Shown: positions 43,576 through 52,080 of the stretch, piece by piece
Layout of the letters: each line of letters opens with the position of its first letter
How positions within the stretch are numbered: position 1 is the first letter of the stretch
From: Canibacter sp052085365
GTDB lineage: Bacteria > Actinomycetota > Actinomycetes > Actinomycetales > Microbacteriaceae
Assembly: GCA_052085365.1 (NCBI GenBank)
Contig: JBQDFP010000011.1
Span: 1-64,000 of the forward strand
Length of the DNA: 64,000 nt
Direction of reading: 5' to 3'
Made by a program: the position numbers and the translations under genes
The notes under the pieces: model-generated
The model's database searches: none
Told to the model about the DNA's origin: nothing
The model's input: only the letters and a program-made list of their open reading frames with translations

Positions 43576-44682
43576 TTATGCGTTTCCGAAAAATCGGTTA
43601 CGGAGTTTACCAAAGAAGCCCTTTTGAAATTCTCCAAGTTGCGGGGCGTTATGTGGCCGGAGCTCAGCAAACTCCCGCAAAAGTGCAGTTTCTTTCTTAC
43701 CGAGCTTCGTTGGGGTCACGACCTGGACAGCCACTTTCAGGTCGCCGCGCCGTCCTCCGCGAAGTTCTTGAATGCCGCGCCCACGAACGGCCATAATGTC
43801 TCCCGACTGGGTTCCTTCTGGGATATCAATTTCGATTTCCCCGTCAAGGCCAGAGAGGACCGCTTTTGTACCAAAGATCGCATCCACCATGTCAACATCA
43901 AGGGTGCACAGCAGGTCGTTCGCGTCTCGACTGAACACGTCATTTGTTTTGATGTGGAATTCCACATAAAGATCACCGTTCGGCCCGCCACCCGGGCCGA
44001 CTTCACCTCCGCCACGCATTTTCAGACGTGTGCCATCTTCAATACCTGACGGGACTTCGATCGGCAGCGTGCGACGTTCTCGGACGCGGCCTTTACCTGC
44101 ACATTCGACACACGGGTTATCAATGACGGTGCCGAAGCCTTGACAAGTGCCGCAGGGGTGGTTCGTGATCACCGGACCGAGAATGCTGCGTACCTGTCGC
44201 TGAACATGGCCTGATCCATTGCACACATCACAGGTGCGTGGGCTCGTACCGGGCTGGCAGCATGAACCATGGCAGGTACCACACAATGCCGCGGTGTTCA
44301 TCGTAATGTCTCTTGTGGTGCCAAAGACGATGTCTTGCAGCTCAACATCGACACGGATGAGTGCATCATCACCACGTTGTGTGCGACTGTTCGGGCGACC
44401 GGCACCGCCAAAGCCAAAGCCCCCGCCGAACATGTTGCCGAGGAAATCCCCAAAGTCACCGAAACTGCCGAATCCTTCTGATCCACCCATGTCATATTTT
44501 TGACGTTCTTCTGGGTTGCTCAACACGTCATACGCGTGCGTCACCGTTTTGAAGCGTTCTGAAGCTTCAGGGCTTGGGTTTCGGTCAGGGTGCAGCTCGT
44601 TCGCGAGTTTCAAATAGGCTCGCTTAATTTCTTTCTCGCTTGCATCCCGGCTCACACCAAGCGTTTCGTAGTGGTCAGCCAC
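43576..44682 (-). CDS. dnaJ: Chaperone protein DnaJ
   Basis: DnaJ stimulates the DnaK ATPase. The 368-residue protein has a J domain (HPD at 31-33), a Gly/Phe region (GFGSFGDFGDFLGNMFGGGFGFGG), a zinc-finger domain with four Cys repeats (CGTCHGSC, CDVCNGSG, CGTCQGFG, CVECAGKG), and the C-terminal substrate domain. The last Gly of the first CxxCxGxG repeat is Cys, a form I recall from other Micrococcales. It lies 30 bases after hrcA, away from dnaK-grpE, as is usual for the second dnaJ of actinobacteria, and is under the CIRCE operator. Confidence 0.96.
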   Translation of the reverse strand: MADHYETLGVSRDASEKEIKRAYLKLANELHPDRNPSPEASERFKTVTHAYDVLSNPEERQKYDMGGSEGFGSFGDFGDFLGNMFGGGFGFGGAGRPNSRTQRGDDALIRVDVELQDIVFGTTRDITMNTAALCGTCHGSCCQPGTSPRTCDVCNGSGHVQRQVRSILGPVITNHPCGTCQGFGTVIDNPCVECAGKGRVRERRTLPIEVPSGIEDGTRLKMRGGGEVGPGGGPNGDLYVEFHIKTNDVFSRDANDLLCTLDVDMVDAIFGTKAVLSGLDGEIEIDIPEGTQSGDIMAVRGRGIQELRGGRRGDLKVAVQVVTPTKLGKKETALLREFAELRPHNAPQLGEFQKGFFGKLRNRFFGNA

Positions 44683-44712
44683 CAGTTTCGACTCCTGCTT
44701 CTCTCGTGTTTG

Positions 44713-45750
44713 TTATGCTTCGGTACCTAAAATTTTGCCCAGGTATCGAGCAACAGCTCGTACTGCAGACATATTCCCGGCATAGTCCATTCGTATAGGT
44801 CCAAGCACGCCTATGCGTGATTGGGTGTGTTCGTCACCGGAGTATCTGCCAGTGATAACGGCAGCTCCAGAAAGTCCGTACGGTTCATTTTCACGACCGA
44901 TCGATGCCGCGACTTCATTGTTTTCGTCTGCAAGTTCTTGAAACAGTCGAATCAACGTCACCTGTTCTTCGAGTGCTTCCAGAACATTCGAGACCCGCCC
45001 GGCAAAATCTTCTGTACGTGACAGGTTCGCCGTTCCGGCTACGGTCATGCGTTGTGGTCGTCCCATATGCAGTTGTTGTGCGACTGCATCAAGAACACGT
45101 TTGACCAGGTGTGCTTCTTCTTCGTCGGTCCATTCCGCCAGAGAGGCAGTGAGATCTTCGATCGCGGTGAGTGCTTCGTGAATTTCACGACCCACAGTTG
45201 CCTGCGTAATGCGATCCCGCAAACCAGCCACCCATGCTTCCGCAACTTTCGCTGCCGGCAAGGGCACTACTTGCTGCTCGACAACACCAGCACCGGTAAT
45301 GAGCACGCTCAACACTCGTTCTTCGGCGATAGGAACAAGTTCAATGTGACGCACAATAACCCGGGTCTGAGAAGGATATTGCACAACCGCAACCTGGTTT
45401 GTGAGCTGGGCGAGAATGCGGGTCGTGCGATGCATGACCTCGTCCAGGTCATTACTCTCACCTAAGAACCGTTCGATCGCTGCGGTCTGGGCGGCGCTTA
45501 AGGGTCGCGCACGAGTGAGTGTGTCGACATAGAGCCGGTATCCTTTATCGGTTGGTATCCGGCCAGATGACGTATGTGGCGCAATTATCAGGTCTTCGTC
45601 TTCGAGCGCCACCATATCGTTACGAATCGTGGCGGCCGAGACCCCAAGTGGGTACCGGTCAACAATACGTTTTGACCCAACAGGTTCGCTCGAGGCCACA
45701 TAGTCGCGAACGATCGCATGAAGGACTTGCAGGCTACGGTCACTCACCAT
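44713..45750 (-). CDS. hrcA: Heat-inducible transcription repressor HrcA
   Basis: HrcA binds CIRCE operators and is kept active by GroEL. The 345-residue protein starts MVSDRSLQVLHAIVRDYVASSEPVGSKRIVDRYPLGVSAATIRNDMVALEDEDLIIAPHTSSGRIPTDKGYRLYVD, the family's winged-helix DNA-binding part. GRYSGDEHTQSRIGVLGPIRMDYAGNMSAVRAVARYL is the conserved end. GGAGAGGGG is placed seven bases before the ATG. A CIRCE element upstream implies autoregulation of the hrcA-dnaJ operon and possibly of all genes through era. Confidence 0.97.
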   Translation of the reverse strand: MVSDRSLQVLHAIVRDYVASSEPVGSKRIVDRYPLGVSAATIRNDMVALEDEDLIIAPHTSSGRIPTDKGYRLYVDTLTRARPLSAAQTAAIERFLGESNDLDEVMHRTTRILAQLTNQVAVVQYPSQTRVIVRHIELVPIAEERVLSVLITGAGVVEQQVVPLPAAKVAEAWVAGLRDRITQATVGREIHEALTAIEDLTASLAEWTDEEEAHLVKRVLDAVAQQLHMGRPQRMTVAGTANLSRTEDFAGRVSNVLEALEEQVTLIRLFQELADENNEVAASIGRENEPYGLSGAAVITGRYSGDEHTQSRIGVLGPIRMDYAGNMSAVRAVARYLGKILGTEA

Positions 45751-45799
45751 AATTTGTCCCCTCTCCGATCAGACGTGTACGTGGGTTCACCCAACTGGG

Positions 45800-45826
45800 T
45801 TGGCACTCTCAAGCTTCGAGTGCCAG
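45800..45826 (-). promoter_or_regulatory. CIRCE operator upstream of hrcA
   Basis: TTGGCACTC, a 9-base spacer and GAGTGCCAG form the CIRCE inverted repeat (consensus TTAGCACTC-N9-GAGTGCTAA) 50 bases before the hrcA start. Each half has a G/C change at the same symmetric place (A to G, T to C), and the outermost pair is lost on one side. HrcA should repress here at normal temperature. Confidence 0.9.
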
Positions 45827-45886
45827 TTTACTCTACTGTCTCATTCTTCGTGCTGTGCATGTCTGCAAAAGGCCCGCTCCTGGCAA

Positions 45887-47119
45887 TTATTCGACGGAAC
45901 CCAACAAGTGATGAATCACTGTGTCAGCAAGCAAGCGGCCGCGTCGAGTCGGAATCAAACGCCCGCCAATCGCGGACTTGCCTTCGATGAGTCCCTCCGA
46001 AATCAGTTCTGGCACACGCGCGCGCTCTGTTTTCGAAAGTGTAGCGGTGTCGAGCCCGTCACGAATGCGAGTCTCGAGCAAAATTCGTTCGACTCGACGC
46101 GCTTCTGCGTCAAGAATTTCTCGGGAATGCGCAGGGGTCACGCCGGCGCGAATCCGTTCCGCATATGCACGAGGGTGCTTCACATTCCACCAGCGAACTC
46201 CGCCAACATGGCTATGTGCTCCAGGCCCAACTCCCCACCAGTCGTCGCCTTTCCAGTAGGAAAGATTGTGGGTGGACCGGGTTGACTCAGTTCTGGACCA
46301 GTTGCTGATTTCATACCAGTGATAGTCAGCATCTTCGAGCGTCTGATCCACAAATTCATACATATCGGCTTGCAAGTCATCGTCAGGGGCTGCCACACGG
46401 CCCCGTTTGATCTGTGACGCAAGTTTCGTTCCTTCTTCAATAATCAGCGCATATGCCGAGATATGGTCGGGCTCACAGGCGAGAGCAGTCTCGACAGAGG
46501 TCTTCCAATTATTGAGAGTTTCCCCCGGGGCCCCATAAATCAGGTCAAGGCTTACTTGCAGCCCCGCATCTTTCGCCCATTGAACCACCTGCGGTACCCG
46601 CTCAGGCGTGTGCGTGCGATCGAGTGTTTTGAGTACGCTCGGCACGGCGGACTGCATCCCAAAACTCACACGCGTGAAGCCAGCTTGAGCCAGTTTCTCT
46701 AGATACGCAAAATCGACTGAATCAGGGTTCGCTTCGGTTGTCACTTCAGCATTTGTCTGTATGCCCCACTCCGCGCGTATGCGCTCAAGCACACCTGCGA
46801 GGTCTTCTGCAGGCAACAGGGTCGGAGTACCCCCTCCGAAGAAAACGCTGTGAACGTCACGCTCGGGTATATTTGCCCGCCGCAGCACTTCTGCACCAAA
46901 CGACACTTCCTCAGCAGCTTCGCTCGCGTAATGCGCTCGATTTGTCGTCCCCAGGTCCTCGGCAGTGTACGTGTTGAAATCACAGTATCCACAGCGCACC
47001 CGACAATACGGAACATGAACGTACACCGCGAATTCACGATTGTTCGCGCCTTCGCGTGCCTGCGCTGGCAGACTCCCATCACTTGGGACGGGGTCACCTA
47101 CGGGCAGCACACTTGGCAC
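45887..47119 (-). CDS. hemW: HemW, coproporphyrinogen III oxidase-like radical SAM heme chaperone
   Basis: HemW binds heme and a [4Fe-4S] cluster; it resembles HemN but acts as a heme chaperone. The 410-residue protein has the cluster motif CRVRCGYC (C39, C43, C46) in YVHVPYCRVRCGYCDFNTY, then VFFGGGTPTLLPAEDLAGVL, TTEANPD and FTRVSFGMQSAV. The extra N-terminal Cys of true HemN is not seen. Start GTG 47119 overlaps the DUF1990 stop in TAGTG with GGAG seven bases upstream. It runs with lepA and DUF1990, and ends just above the hrcA promoter. Confidence 0.94.
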   Translation of the reverse strand: MPSVLPVGDPVPSDGSLPAQAREGANNREFAVYVHVPYCRVRCGYCDFNTYTAEDLGTTNRAHYASEAAEEVSFGAEVLRRANIPERDVHSVFFGGGTPTLLPAEDLAGVLERIRAEWGIQTNAEVTTEANPDSVDFAYLEKLAQAGFTRVSFGMQSAVPSVLKTLDRTHTPERVPQVVQWAKDAGLQVSLDLIYGAPGETLNNWKTSVETALACEPDHISAYALIIEEGTKLASQIKRGRVAAPDDDLQADMYEFVDQTLEDADYHWYEISNWSRTESTRSTHNLSYWKGDDWWGVGPGAHSHVGGVRWWNVKHPRAYAERIRAGVTPAHSREILDAEARRVERILLETRIRDGLDTATLSKTERARVPELISEGLIEGKSAIGGRLIPTRRGRLLADTVIHHLLGSVE

Positions 47120-47796
47120 TATTCTGCTCCGGGGCGCGGATGTGACTCCGGAATCGCTCCCGGTCTGAACGCATCAAGCACACGCTTGACTCCGGTGATA
47201 GCTGAGCGTACCTGGGCGCCTGAACGTAATGGCACCACCGACTTGGGAGGGTGAACAAACCCGCGTGCGGTAACCCAAACAGTTTCATCGTCACGAAGTT
47301 GAACTGCGAGACGGACTTCACCGTCTACACCATTGCTATCCGCAGTCCCGAGCACGAGACCAGTTTCTTTCGCACTGTAGACGACACGCAGCACATACAT
47401 CTCGCGTTCACGTCCATGATTGATCGCAAATGTCGCGTGGGTTCCTGCGGACACATACGGACTTCCGTCTGGTCCGTAAAGTTCCTCCGTCGTGAGCCGA
47501 CGGCGCGGTTCGGTGTCGGCTTCGTCCAGTCCCGAATACTGCGGTGCAGCACCTTTATGCTGGTGCACCAGCTCATAGCCTGCTGCTGAGAATACCCGCC
47601 ACGTCATCAATGCGTCAGTGGCTGCAAGAAAACGTGCTTCACCCGAACCAACATGGAGTTCTTCAGTGAAAGGTGTGGATGAATTTGGTGGGAAACGCAT
47701 CAAATCAACCGCCTCGCTCGCGCCTATTTCGACGTAGCTGAGCGGCGAGTCTTGAAAGTTTGAGCGGTGACGAACAGGACTTTCAGAACGGCTCAT
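47119..47796 (-). CDS. DUF1990 family protein
   Basis: The 225-residue protein shows the DUF1990 pattern: TEELHVGSGEARFLAATDALMTWRVFSAAGYEL near the start, VSAGTHATFAINHGREREMYVLRVVYSAKETGLVLGT in the middle, and RLAVQLRDDETVWVTARGFVHPPKSVVPL later. No function is established for the family. The ATG overlaps the lepA stop (AAATGA) and the stop overlaps the hemW start, so translation is coupled on both sides. DUF1990 between lepA and hemW is common in Micrococcales. Confidence 0.85.
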   Translation of the reverse strand: MSRSESPVRHRSNFQDSPLSYVEIGASEAVDLMRFPPNSSTPFTEELHVGSGEARFLAATDALMTWRVFSAAGYELVHQHKGAAPQYSGLDEADTEPRRRLTTEELYGPDGSPYVSAGTHATFAINHGREREMYVLRVVYSAKETGLVLGTADSNGVDGEVRLAVQLRDDETVWVTARGFVHPPKSVVPLRSGAQVRSAITGVKRVLDAFRPGAIPESHPRPGAE

Positions 47797-49646
47797 TTCT
47801 TGCCATCCTTTCCTTCAACGTCTCCTGATAGAGCAGCAATGAAGGCCTCCTGCGGCACCTCCACTCGACCAACCATCTTCATACGTTTCTTGCCTTCTTT
47901 CTGCTTTTCAAGCAGTTTACGCTTTCGGCTAATATCACCGCCGTAGCACTTGGCAAGGACGTCTTTTCGGATCGCTCGAATATTTTCACGCGCAATGATT
48001 CGCGCACCAATAGCGGCCTGGATCGGCACCTCGAATTGCTGCCGCGGAATCAACTTACGCAGTCGCTCCGTCATCATCGTGCCGTAGTGGTACGCACTAT
48101 CTCGGTGCACAATCGCGCTAAAAGCATCGACCTGGTCACCTTGAAGCAAAATATCCACTTTCACCAAGTCAGAAGCCTCGTGGCCATCGGGCTCATAGTC
48201 GAGGCTGGCGTAGCCCTGCGTACGGCTCTTCAACTGGTCAAAGAAATCGAACACGATCTCGCCGAGCGGAATTCGGTATCGCAACTCTACACGTTCCGTT
48301 CCGAGGTACTCCATACCCTTGAGCTCGCCGCGACGGCTTTGGCAAAGATCCATAATAGCGCCCACATATTCCTTGGGTGCCAGCACCGCTGCACGAACCA
48401 TGGGTTCTACAACGGTGTTGATCTTGCCATCGGGATATTCGCTGGGATTGGTGACCAAGACTTCGACGCCGTCTTCACGTTCGACACGGTATACCACCGA
48501 AGGCGCCGTCGCGATCAGGTCAAGATCAAATTCTCGCCTGAGTCGTTCGCTAATGATTTCCAAGTGCAGCAGCCCCAAGAACCCGACACGGAATCCGAAT
48601 CCCAGTGCGACCGAGGTCTCTGGTTCATACTGCAACGCCGCATCTTCAAGTTTGAGCTTGTCAAGAGCTTCACGAAGCACTGGATAATCACTGCCATCAA
48701 TTGGGTAGAGACCTGAATACACCATCGGTTTCGGGTCGGTGTAACCGGGAAGCGGGTCAGTTGCCGGCTTGCGTGCGTCGGTGATCGTGTCGCCAACTTT
48801 CGACTGGCGAACATCTTTTACACCCGTGATCAAATAGCCGACTTCACCGACTCCCAGACCGTCAGTTGCCATCGCAATTGGTGACGAGACGCCGATCTCG
48901 AGCGCCTCATGGTCAGCACCCGTTGACATCATCTGGATTTTTTGACGTGGAATAAGTTTGCCGTCGATCATTCGGACGTAAGTGACAACGCCGCGATACG
49001 GGTCATACACTGAGTCGAAAATCATAGCGCGGGCAGGAGCTTTTGCCTCACCTGCAGGTGCCGGAACCGCCTCCACCACACGGTCGATAAGCTCTTCGAC
49101 ACCGACTCCGGTTTTACCCGAGACGGCAAGCACGTCGCTGCGTTCGCAACCGATCAGCTCTGCAATTTCTTGCGCGTATTTTTCAGGATCAGCTGCAGGC
49201 AGATCAATCTTGTTCAGCACCGGAATTATTTCAAGATCATGCTCCATCGCAAGGTACAGGTTTGCGAGAGTTTGCGCCTCGATTCCTTGCGCAGCATCGA
49301 CAAGCAAAATTGCACCCTCGCAAGCTGCAAGTGACCGCGAAACCTCATAACTAAAGTCGACGTGACCAGGCGTATCAATCATATTGAGCGCATACTGCGT
49401 CCCCTCATGATCCCAGTGCATTCGCACAGCCTGAGACTTAATCGTAATGCCACGCTCACGCTCAATATCCATACGATCGAGGTACTGTGCACGCATTTCA
49501 CGGTCTGGAACCGTGCCCGTGATTTGCAGCATCCGATCGGCCAGCGTCGATTTGCCGTGGTCAATATGCGCGATGATGCAGAAATTTCGAATCACTTCCG
49601 GGCTGGTTGCTGCCGGAGCCGGTGGATTCACACTACGAGGAGACAT
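47793..49646 (-). CDS. lepA: Elongation factor 4 (LepA)
   Basis: EF4 is a translational GTPase that back-translocates or helps assemble ribosomes. The 617-residue protein has IAHIDHGKSTLADRMLQITG, the switch region RERGITIKSQAVRM, DTPGHVDF and NKIDLP, followed by LepA-specific C-terminal segments (GGDISRKRKLLEKQKEGKKRMKMVGRVEVPQEAFIAAL). No ribosome-binding site is seen. An extended -10, TGG followed by GATAAT (49655-49663), sits eight bases before the ATG, so the message may be leaderless. Confidence 0.97.
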   Translation of the reverse strand: MSPRSVNPPAPAATSPEVIRNFCIIAHIDHGKSTLADRMLQITGTVPDREMRAQYLDRMDIERERGITIKSQAVRMHWDHEGTQYALNMIDTPGHVDFSYEVSRSLAACEGAILLVDAAQGIEAQTLANLYLAMEHDLEIIPVLNKIDLPAADPEKYAQEIAELIGCERSDVLAVSGKTGVGVEELIDRVVEAVPAPAGEAKAPARAMIFDSVYDPYRGVVTYVRMIDGKLIPRQKIQMMSTGADHEALEIGVSSPIAMATDGLGVGEVGYLITGVKDVRQSKVGDTITDARKPATDPLPGYTDPKPMVYSGLYPIDGSDYPVLREALDKLKLEDAALQYEPETSVALGFGFRVGFLGLLHLEIISERLRREFDLDLIATAPSVVYRVEREDGVEVLVTNPSEYPDGKINTVVEPMVRAAVLAPKEYVGAIMDLCQSRRGELKGMEYLGTERVELRYRIPLGEIVFDFFDQLKSRTQGYASLDYEPDGHEASDLVKVDILLQGDQVDAFSAIVHRDSAYHYGTMMTERLRKLIPRQQFEVPIQAAIGARIIARENIRAIRKDVLAKCYGGDISRKRKLLEKQKEGKKRMKMVGRVEVPQEAFIAALSGDVEGKDGKK

Positions 49647-49654
49647 TGCCCGTT

Positions 49655-49663
49655 ATTATCCCA
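49655..49663 (-). promoter_or_regulatory. Candidate extended -10 promoter for leaderless lepA
   Basis: TGG-GATAAT on the minus strand ends eight bases before the lepA ATG. The extended TG supports promoter activity without a clear -35. Transcription would start at or within one base of the start codon. Confidence 0.45.
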
Positions 49664-49730
49664 TGGTCAGTCGAAAGTTCCCTCACACCACTGAAGTTGA
49701 GGGGTGGAACATATGGAGTACAGATATGGA

Positions 49731-49769
49731 AAACGCAGTGCGTCTCACTGTGGAGATCACACTGCGTTT
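49731..49769 (-). terminator. rpsT terminator
   Basis: AAACGCAGTG at 49731-49740 pairs perfectly with CACTGCGTTT at 49760-49769 around a 19-base loop, 35 bases after the rpsT stop. A/T runs flank the stem on the minus strand. Confidence 0.8.
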
Positions 49770-49803
49770 CTACCACGTCACTGAAACTCAGCGACACGAA
49801 GCA

Positions 49804-50064
49804 CTAGAGCGCTGCAACTTTTTGTGCAAGGCGTGACTTGCGGTTTGCAGCCTGGTTCTTGTGGATGACACCCTTGCTCACAGCTTTATCCAGCTTGCGT
49901 GATGCAATAGTCAGCTCTGCCTCTGCTTTTGCTTTGTCACCTGACTGGATAGCGGCGCGCGTGTTGCGCACGAGGGTACGCAGCTCGCTTTTATATGCAC
50001 GGTTACGTTCGGTAGCTTTCGCGTTAGTGCGGATGCGCTTGATCTGCGACTTAATATTTGCCAC
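49804..50064 (-). CDS. rpsT: 30S ribosomal protein S20
   Basis: S20 binds 16S rRNA early in 30S assembly. The 86-residue basic helical protein reads MANIKSQIKRIRTNAKATERNRAYKSELRTLVRNTR and ends SRKLDKAVSKGVIHKNQAANRKSRLAQKVAAL, as in the family. Start GTG 50064 follows AAAGGAA by nine bases. It lies between the ABC exporter and lepA in its own transcript, with a terminator downstream. Confidence 0.97.
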   Translation of the reverse strand: MANIKSQIKRIRTNAKATERNRAYKSELRTLVRNTRAAIQSGDKAKAEAELTIASRKLDKAVSKGVIHKNQAANRKSRLAQKVAAL

Positions 50065-50137
50065 GTTGAAATATTCCTTTTCAAGTTGAATTCGAAACGT
50101 TCGAGTCCGCGTGGCAGAGAGGGCACCAGCGCGGGTG

Positions 50138-50156
50138 GTGTGGATTTAACCCACAC
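50138..50156 (-). repeat. Hairpin in the gap between ABC exporter and rpsT
   Basis: GTGTGG-GTTAAAT-CCACAC is a perfect 6-base stem and 7-base loop, about 50 bases after the ABC stop. No T-run follows. It could be a weak terminator of the ABC gene or part of the rpsT leader. Confidence 0.4.
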
Positions 50157-50203
50157 GCAAGCCAATAGAAGAGCTTAGCAGAGTTTTTCAGGGATTGACT
50201 GAT

Positions 50204-52024
50204 TTATTCGCTGATCCCGAAGCGCTCTTTTAACTGTTCTCGGCTAAGCGCGCTCCCCTCGTATTGCAGCGCGAGCAACTCAGCATATATTCCACCGGAT
50301 TGTGCAAGTTCAGCGGGTGCACCGATTTCGTCGACGTGTCCCTGGTCGAGGGTAATAATTCGATCTACGCTCTGAATTGTTGAGAGCCGATGGGCAATGA
50401 TCAGACTCGTTCGACCCCGCATCAGCTCGTCGAGACCTTTTTGCACTTCACGTTCACTCTTCGTGTCAAGCGCACTGGTCGCTTCGTCAAGAATGAGAAC
50501 GGGTGCGTCCTTTAAGATCGCTCGAGCGACGGCGATACGCTGCTTTTGTCCACCTGAGAGTTTCAGTCCACGTTCCCCGATGATTGTGTCGAGGCCACGG
50601 GGAAACTGTTGAATAAAGCCCCACGCGTTTGCACGTTCTGCGGCACCCACAACCTCCTCATACGATGCATTCGGGTTTGCATATGCAATATTCTCAGCAA
50701 TGCTTCCGCTGAAAAGCGAAGGCTCCTGAAAAACTGCACCAATTTGGTCCCGCAATGCGGGCATTTTTAAGTCAGCAGTGTTTCGGCCAAATAGTCGAAT
50801 TTCTCCTTCGTCGGGTTGATAAAAGCCGAGCAGGGTGCTGACGATTGTAGATTTTCCTCCACCCGAACTACTGACAAGTGCGACCCGCTCCCCCTGTTCG
50901 ATGTCGAATGAAATATTTGAGAGCACGGGATTGCCTGTGTCATACGAGAAAGTGACGTTGCGGAATGAGATTGGCGGGCTGGTGACATCGAGCTTCATAT
51001 CTTCCCGGACACTGCTGGTTTCACGCATCTCGATTCCCTCGCGCGCATCGGCTGAAAGGCTCATGACGCCAAAATAATCTCGGGAGCCCGCAAGCGCATG
51101 CTGAGTGGAGTCAATGATCCAACTCATCATAGAAACTGGTTGCCGTGCCATTGTTACCAACTGGATAAGGAGCACCATCTCACCAATCGAGTAGACACCC
51201 CGCGCGGTTTGGATGAACAGGATGGCGTAGATGGCCGCAAAGACGAGGTTTAACGCGGCTCGACGTATTGAATCCATGCCATGCCAGAATCGGGACTGCT
51301 GGCGCGTGAGTGCGACAGTTTTTTGGAATTCTTGGTCGAAGAATTCCCATTCCTTTTTCTCTGCTGCATAAGAGCGCACCGTCGGCATTTGGCCAACGAC
51401 CTCGTTGAACCTGCCGCGGGCTGCGTCCACGTGATCATTCTTGTGGTGCTGAATTCGCTGCCATTTACGTGAGGTAAGGGAGGTGAGCCACACATAGGTC
51501 GGGAAGAGTGCAAGGATCAGCAAAGCGATCGGCCAGGAGTACCACGCGGTAATTATAAGAACCGCCACGGTCGTGATCATCATAGAAAAGAAATTGTTCG
51601 CGAATGATTTAACGAAGTTTGTAACTTCCATGATCGTACGATCGAGGCGAGACACGATGGTACCGGTGAGCTCATTATCAAAATAACGTTGCGGCAGCTG
51701 CATCAGTTTGTCGTAGTACCTTGACGACAGTATTGCGCGCATCCGTTCGCTCATAACATCACCGAAGTAGCCGCCGCTTGCGTCAGCGGCGGTAACGAAC
51801 AGCTCAATGATAAGAAACAGAAGCGCTATCCACAGCACGCTTCGAATCCCGTCTTCCAGCGCAGTCTTCCCGTTGACCACACCAACAATATGGTCGGTGG
51901 CTTGGCCGATCAGAAATGGCGTTGCTAAGGCTCCTGCCGCGGCAAGCAGTGCACACAGCACGATCGCTACATAGAGCGGTGAAAGTTCACGCGTAAAGGT
52001 GAAAAGTCTAAAAAAGGATCGCAC
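50204..52024 (-). CDS. Type IV ABC exporter half-transporter (MsbA/BmrA-like)
   Basis: The 606-residue protein is a membrane-ATPase fusion. About six membrane helices occupy residues 1-320 (SPLYVAIVLCALLAAAGALA and others); the ATPase has Walker A SSSGGGKSTI, the signature LSGGQKQRIAVARAI and Walker B PVLILDEATSALD, then an H-loop in LIIAHRLSTI. It should act as a homodimer; multidrug or lipid-like substrates are common in this family but cannot be predicted. It starts with GTG 52024 without a clear ribosome-binding site, and lies between holA and rpsT, which are more often adjacent. Confidence 0.9.
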   Translation of the reverse strand: MRSFFRLFTFTRELSPLYVAIVLCALLAAAGALATPFLIGQATDHIVGVVNGKTALEDGIRSVLWIALLFLIIELFVTAADASGGYFGDVMSERMRAILSSRYYDKLMQLPQRYFDNELTGTIVSRLDRTIMEVTNFVKSFANNFFSMMITTVAVLIITAWYSWPIALLILALFPTYVWLTSLTSRKWQRIQHHKNDHVDAARGRFNEVVGQMPTVRSYAAEKKEWEFFDQEFQKTVALTRQQSRFWHGMDSIRRAALNLVFAAIYAILFIQTARGVYSIGEMVLLIQLVTMARQPVSMMSWIIDSTQHALAGSRDYFGVMSLSADAREGIEMRETSSVREDMKLDVTSPPISFRNVTFSYDTGNPVLSNISFDIEQGERVALVSSSGGGKSTIVSTLLGFYQPDEGEIRLFGRNTADLKMPALRDQIGAVFQEPSLFSGSIAENIAYANPNASYEEVVGAAERANAWGFIQQFPRGLDTIIGERGLKLSGGQKQRIAVARAILKDAPVLILDEATSALDTKSEREVQKGLDELMRGRTSLIIAHRLSTIQSVDRIITLDQGHVDEIGAPAELAQSGGIYAELLALQYEGSALSREQLKERFGISE

Positions 52025-52080
52025 AAGAGTGCAAGTCTACCCGCTTACTCACCCGGACTCCCCTTGCTGTGTGCGAACAG

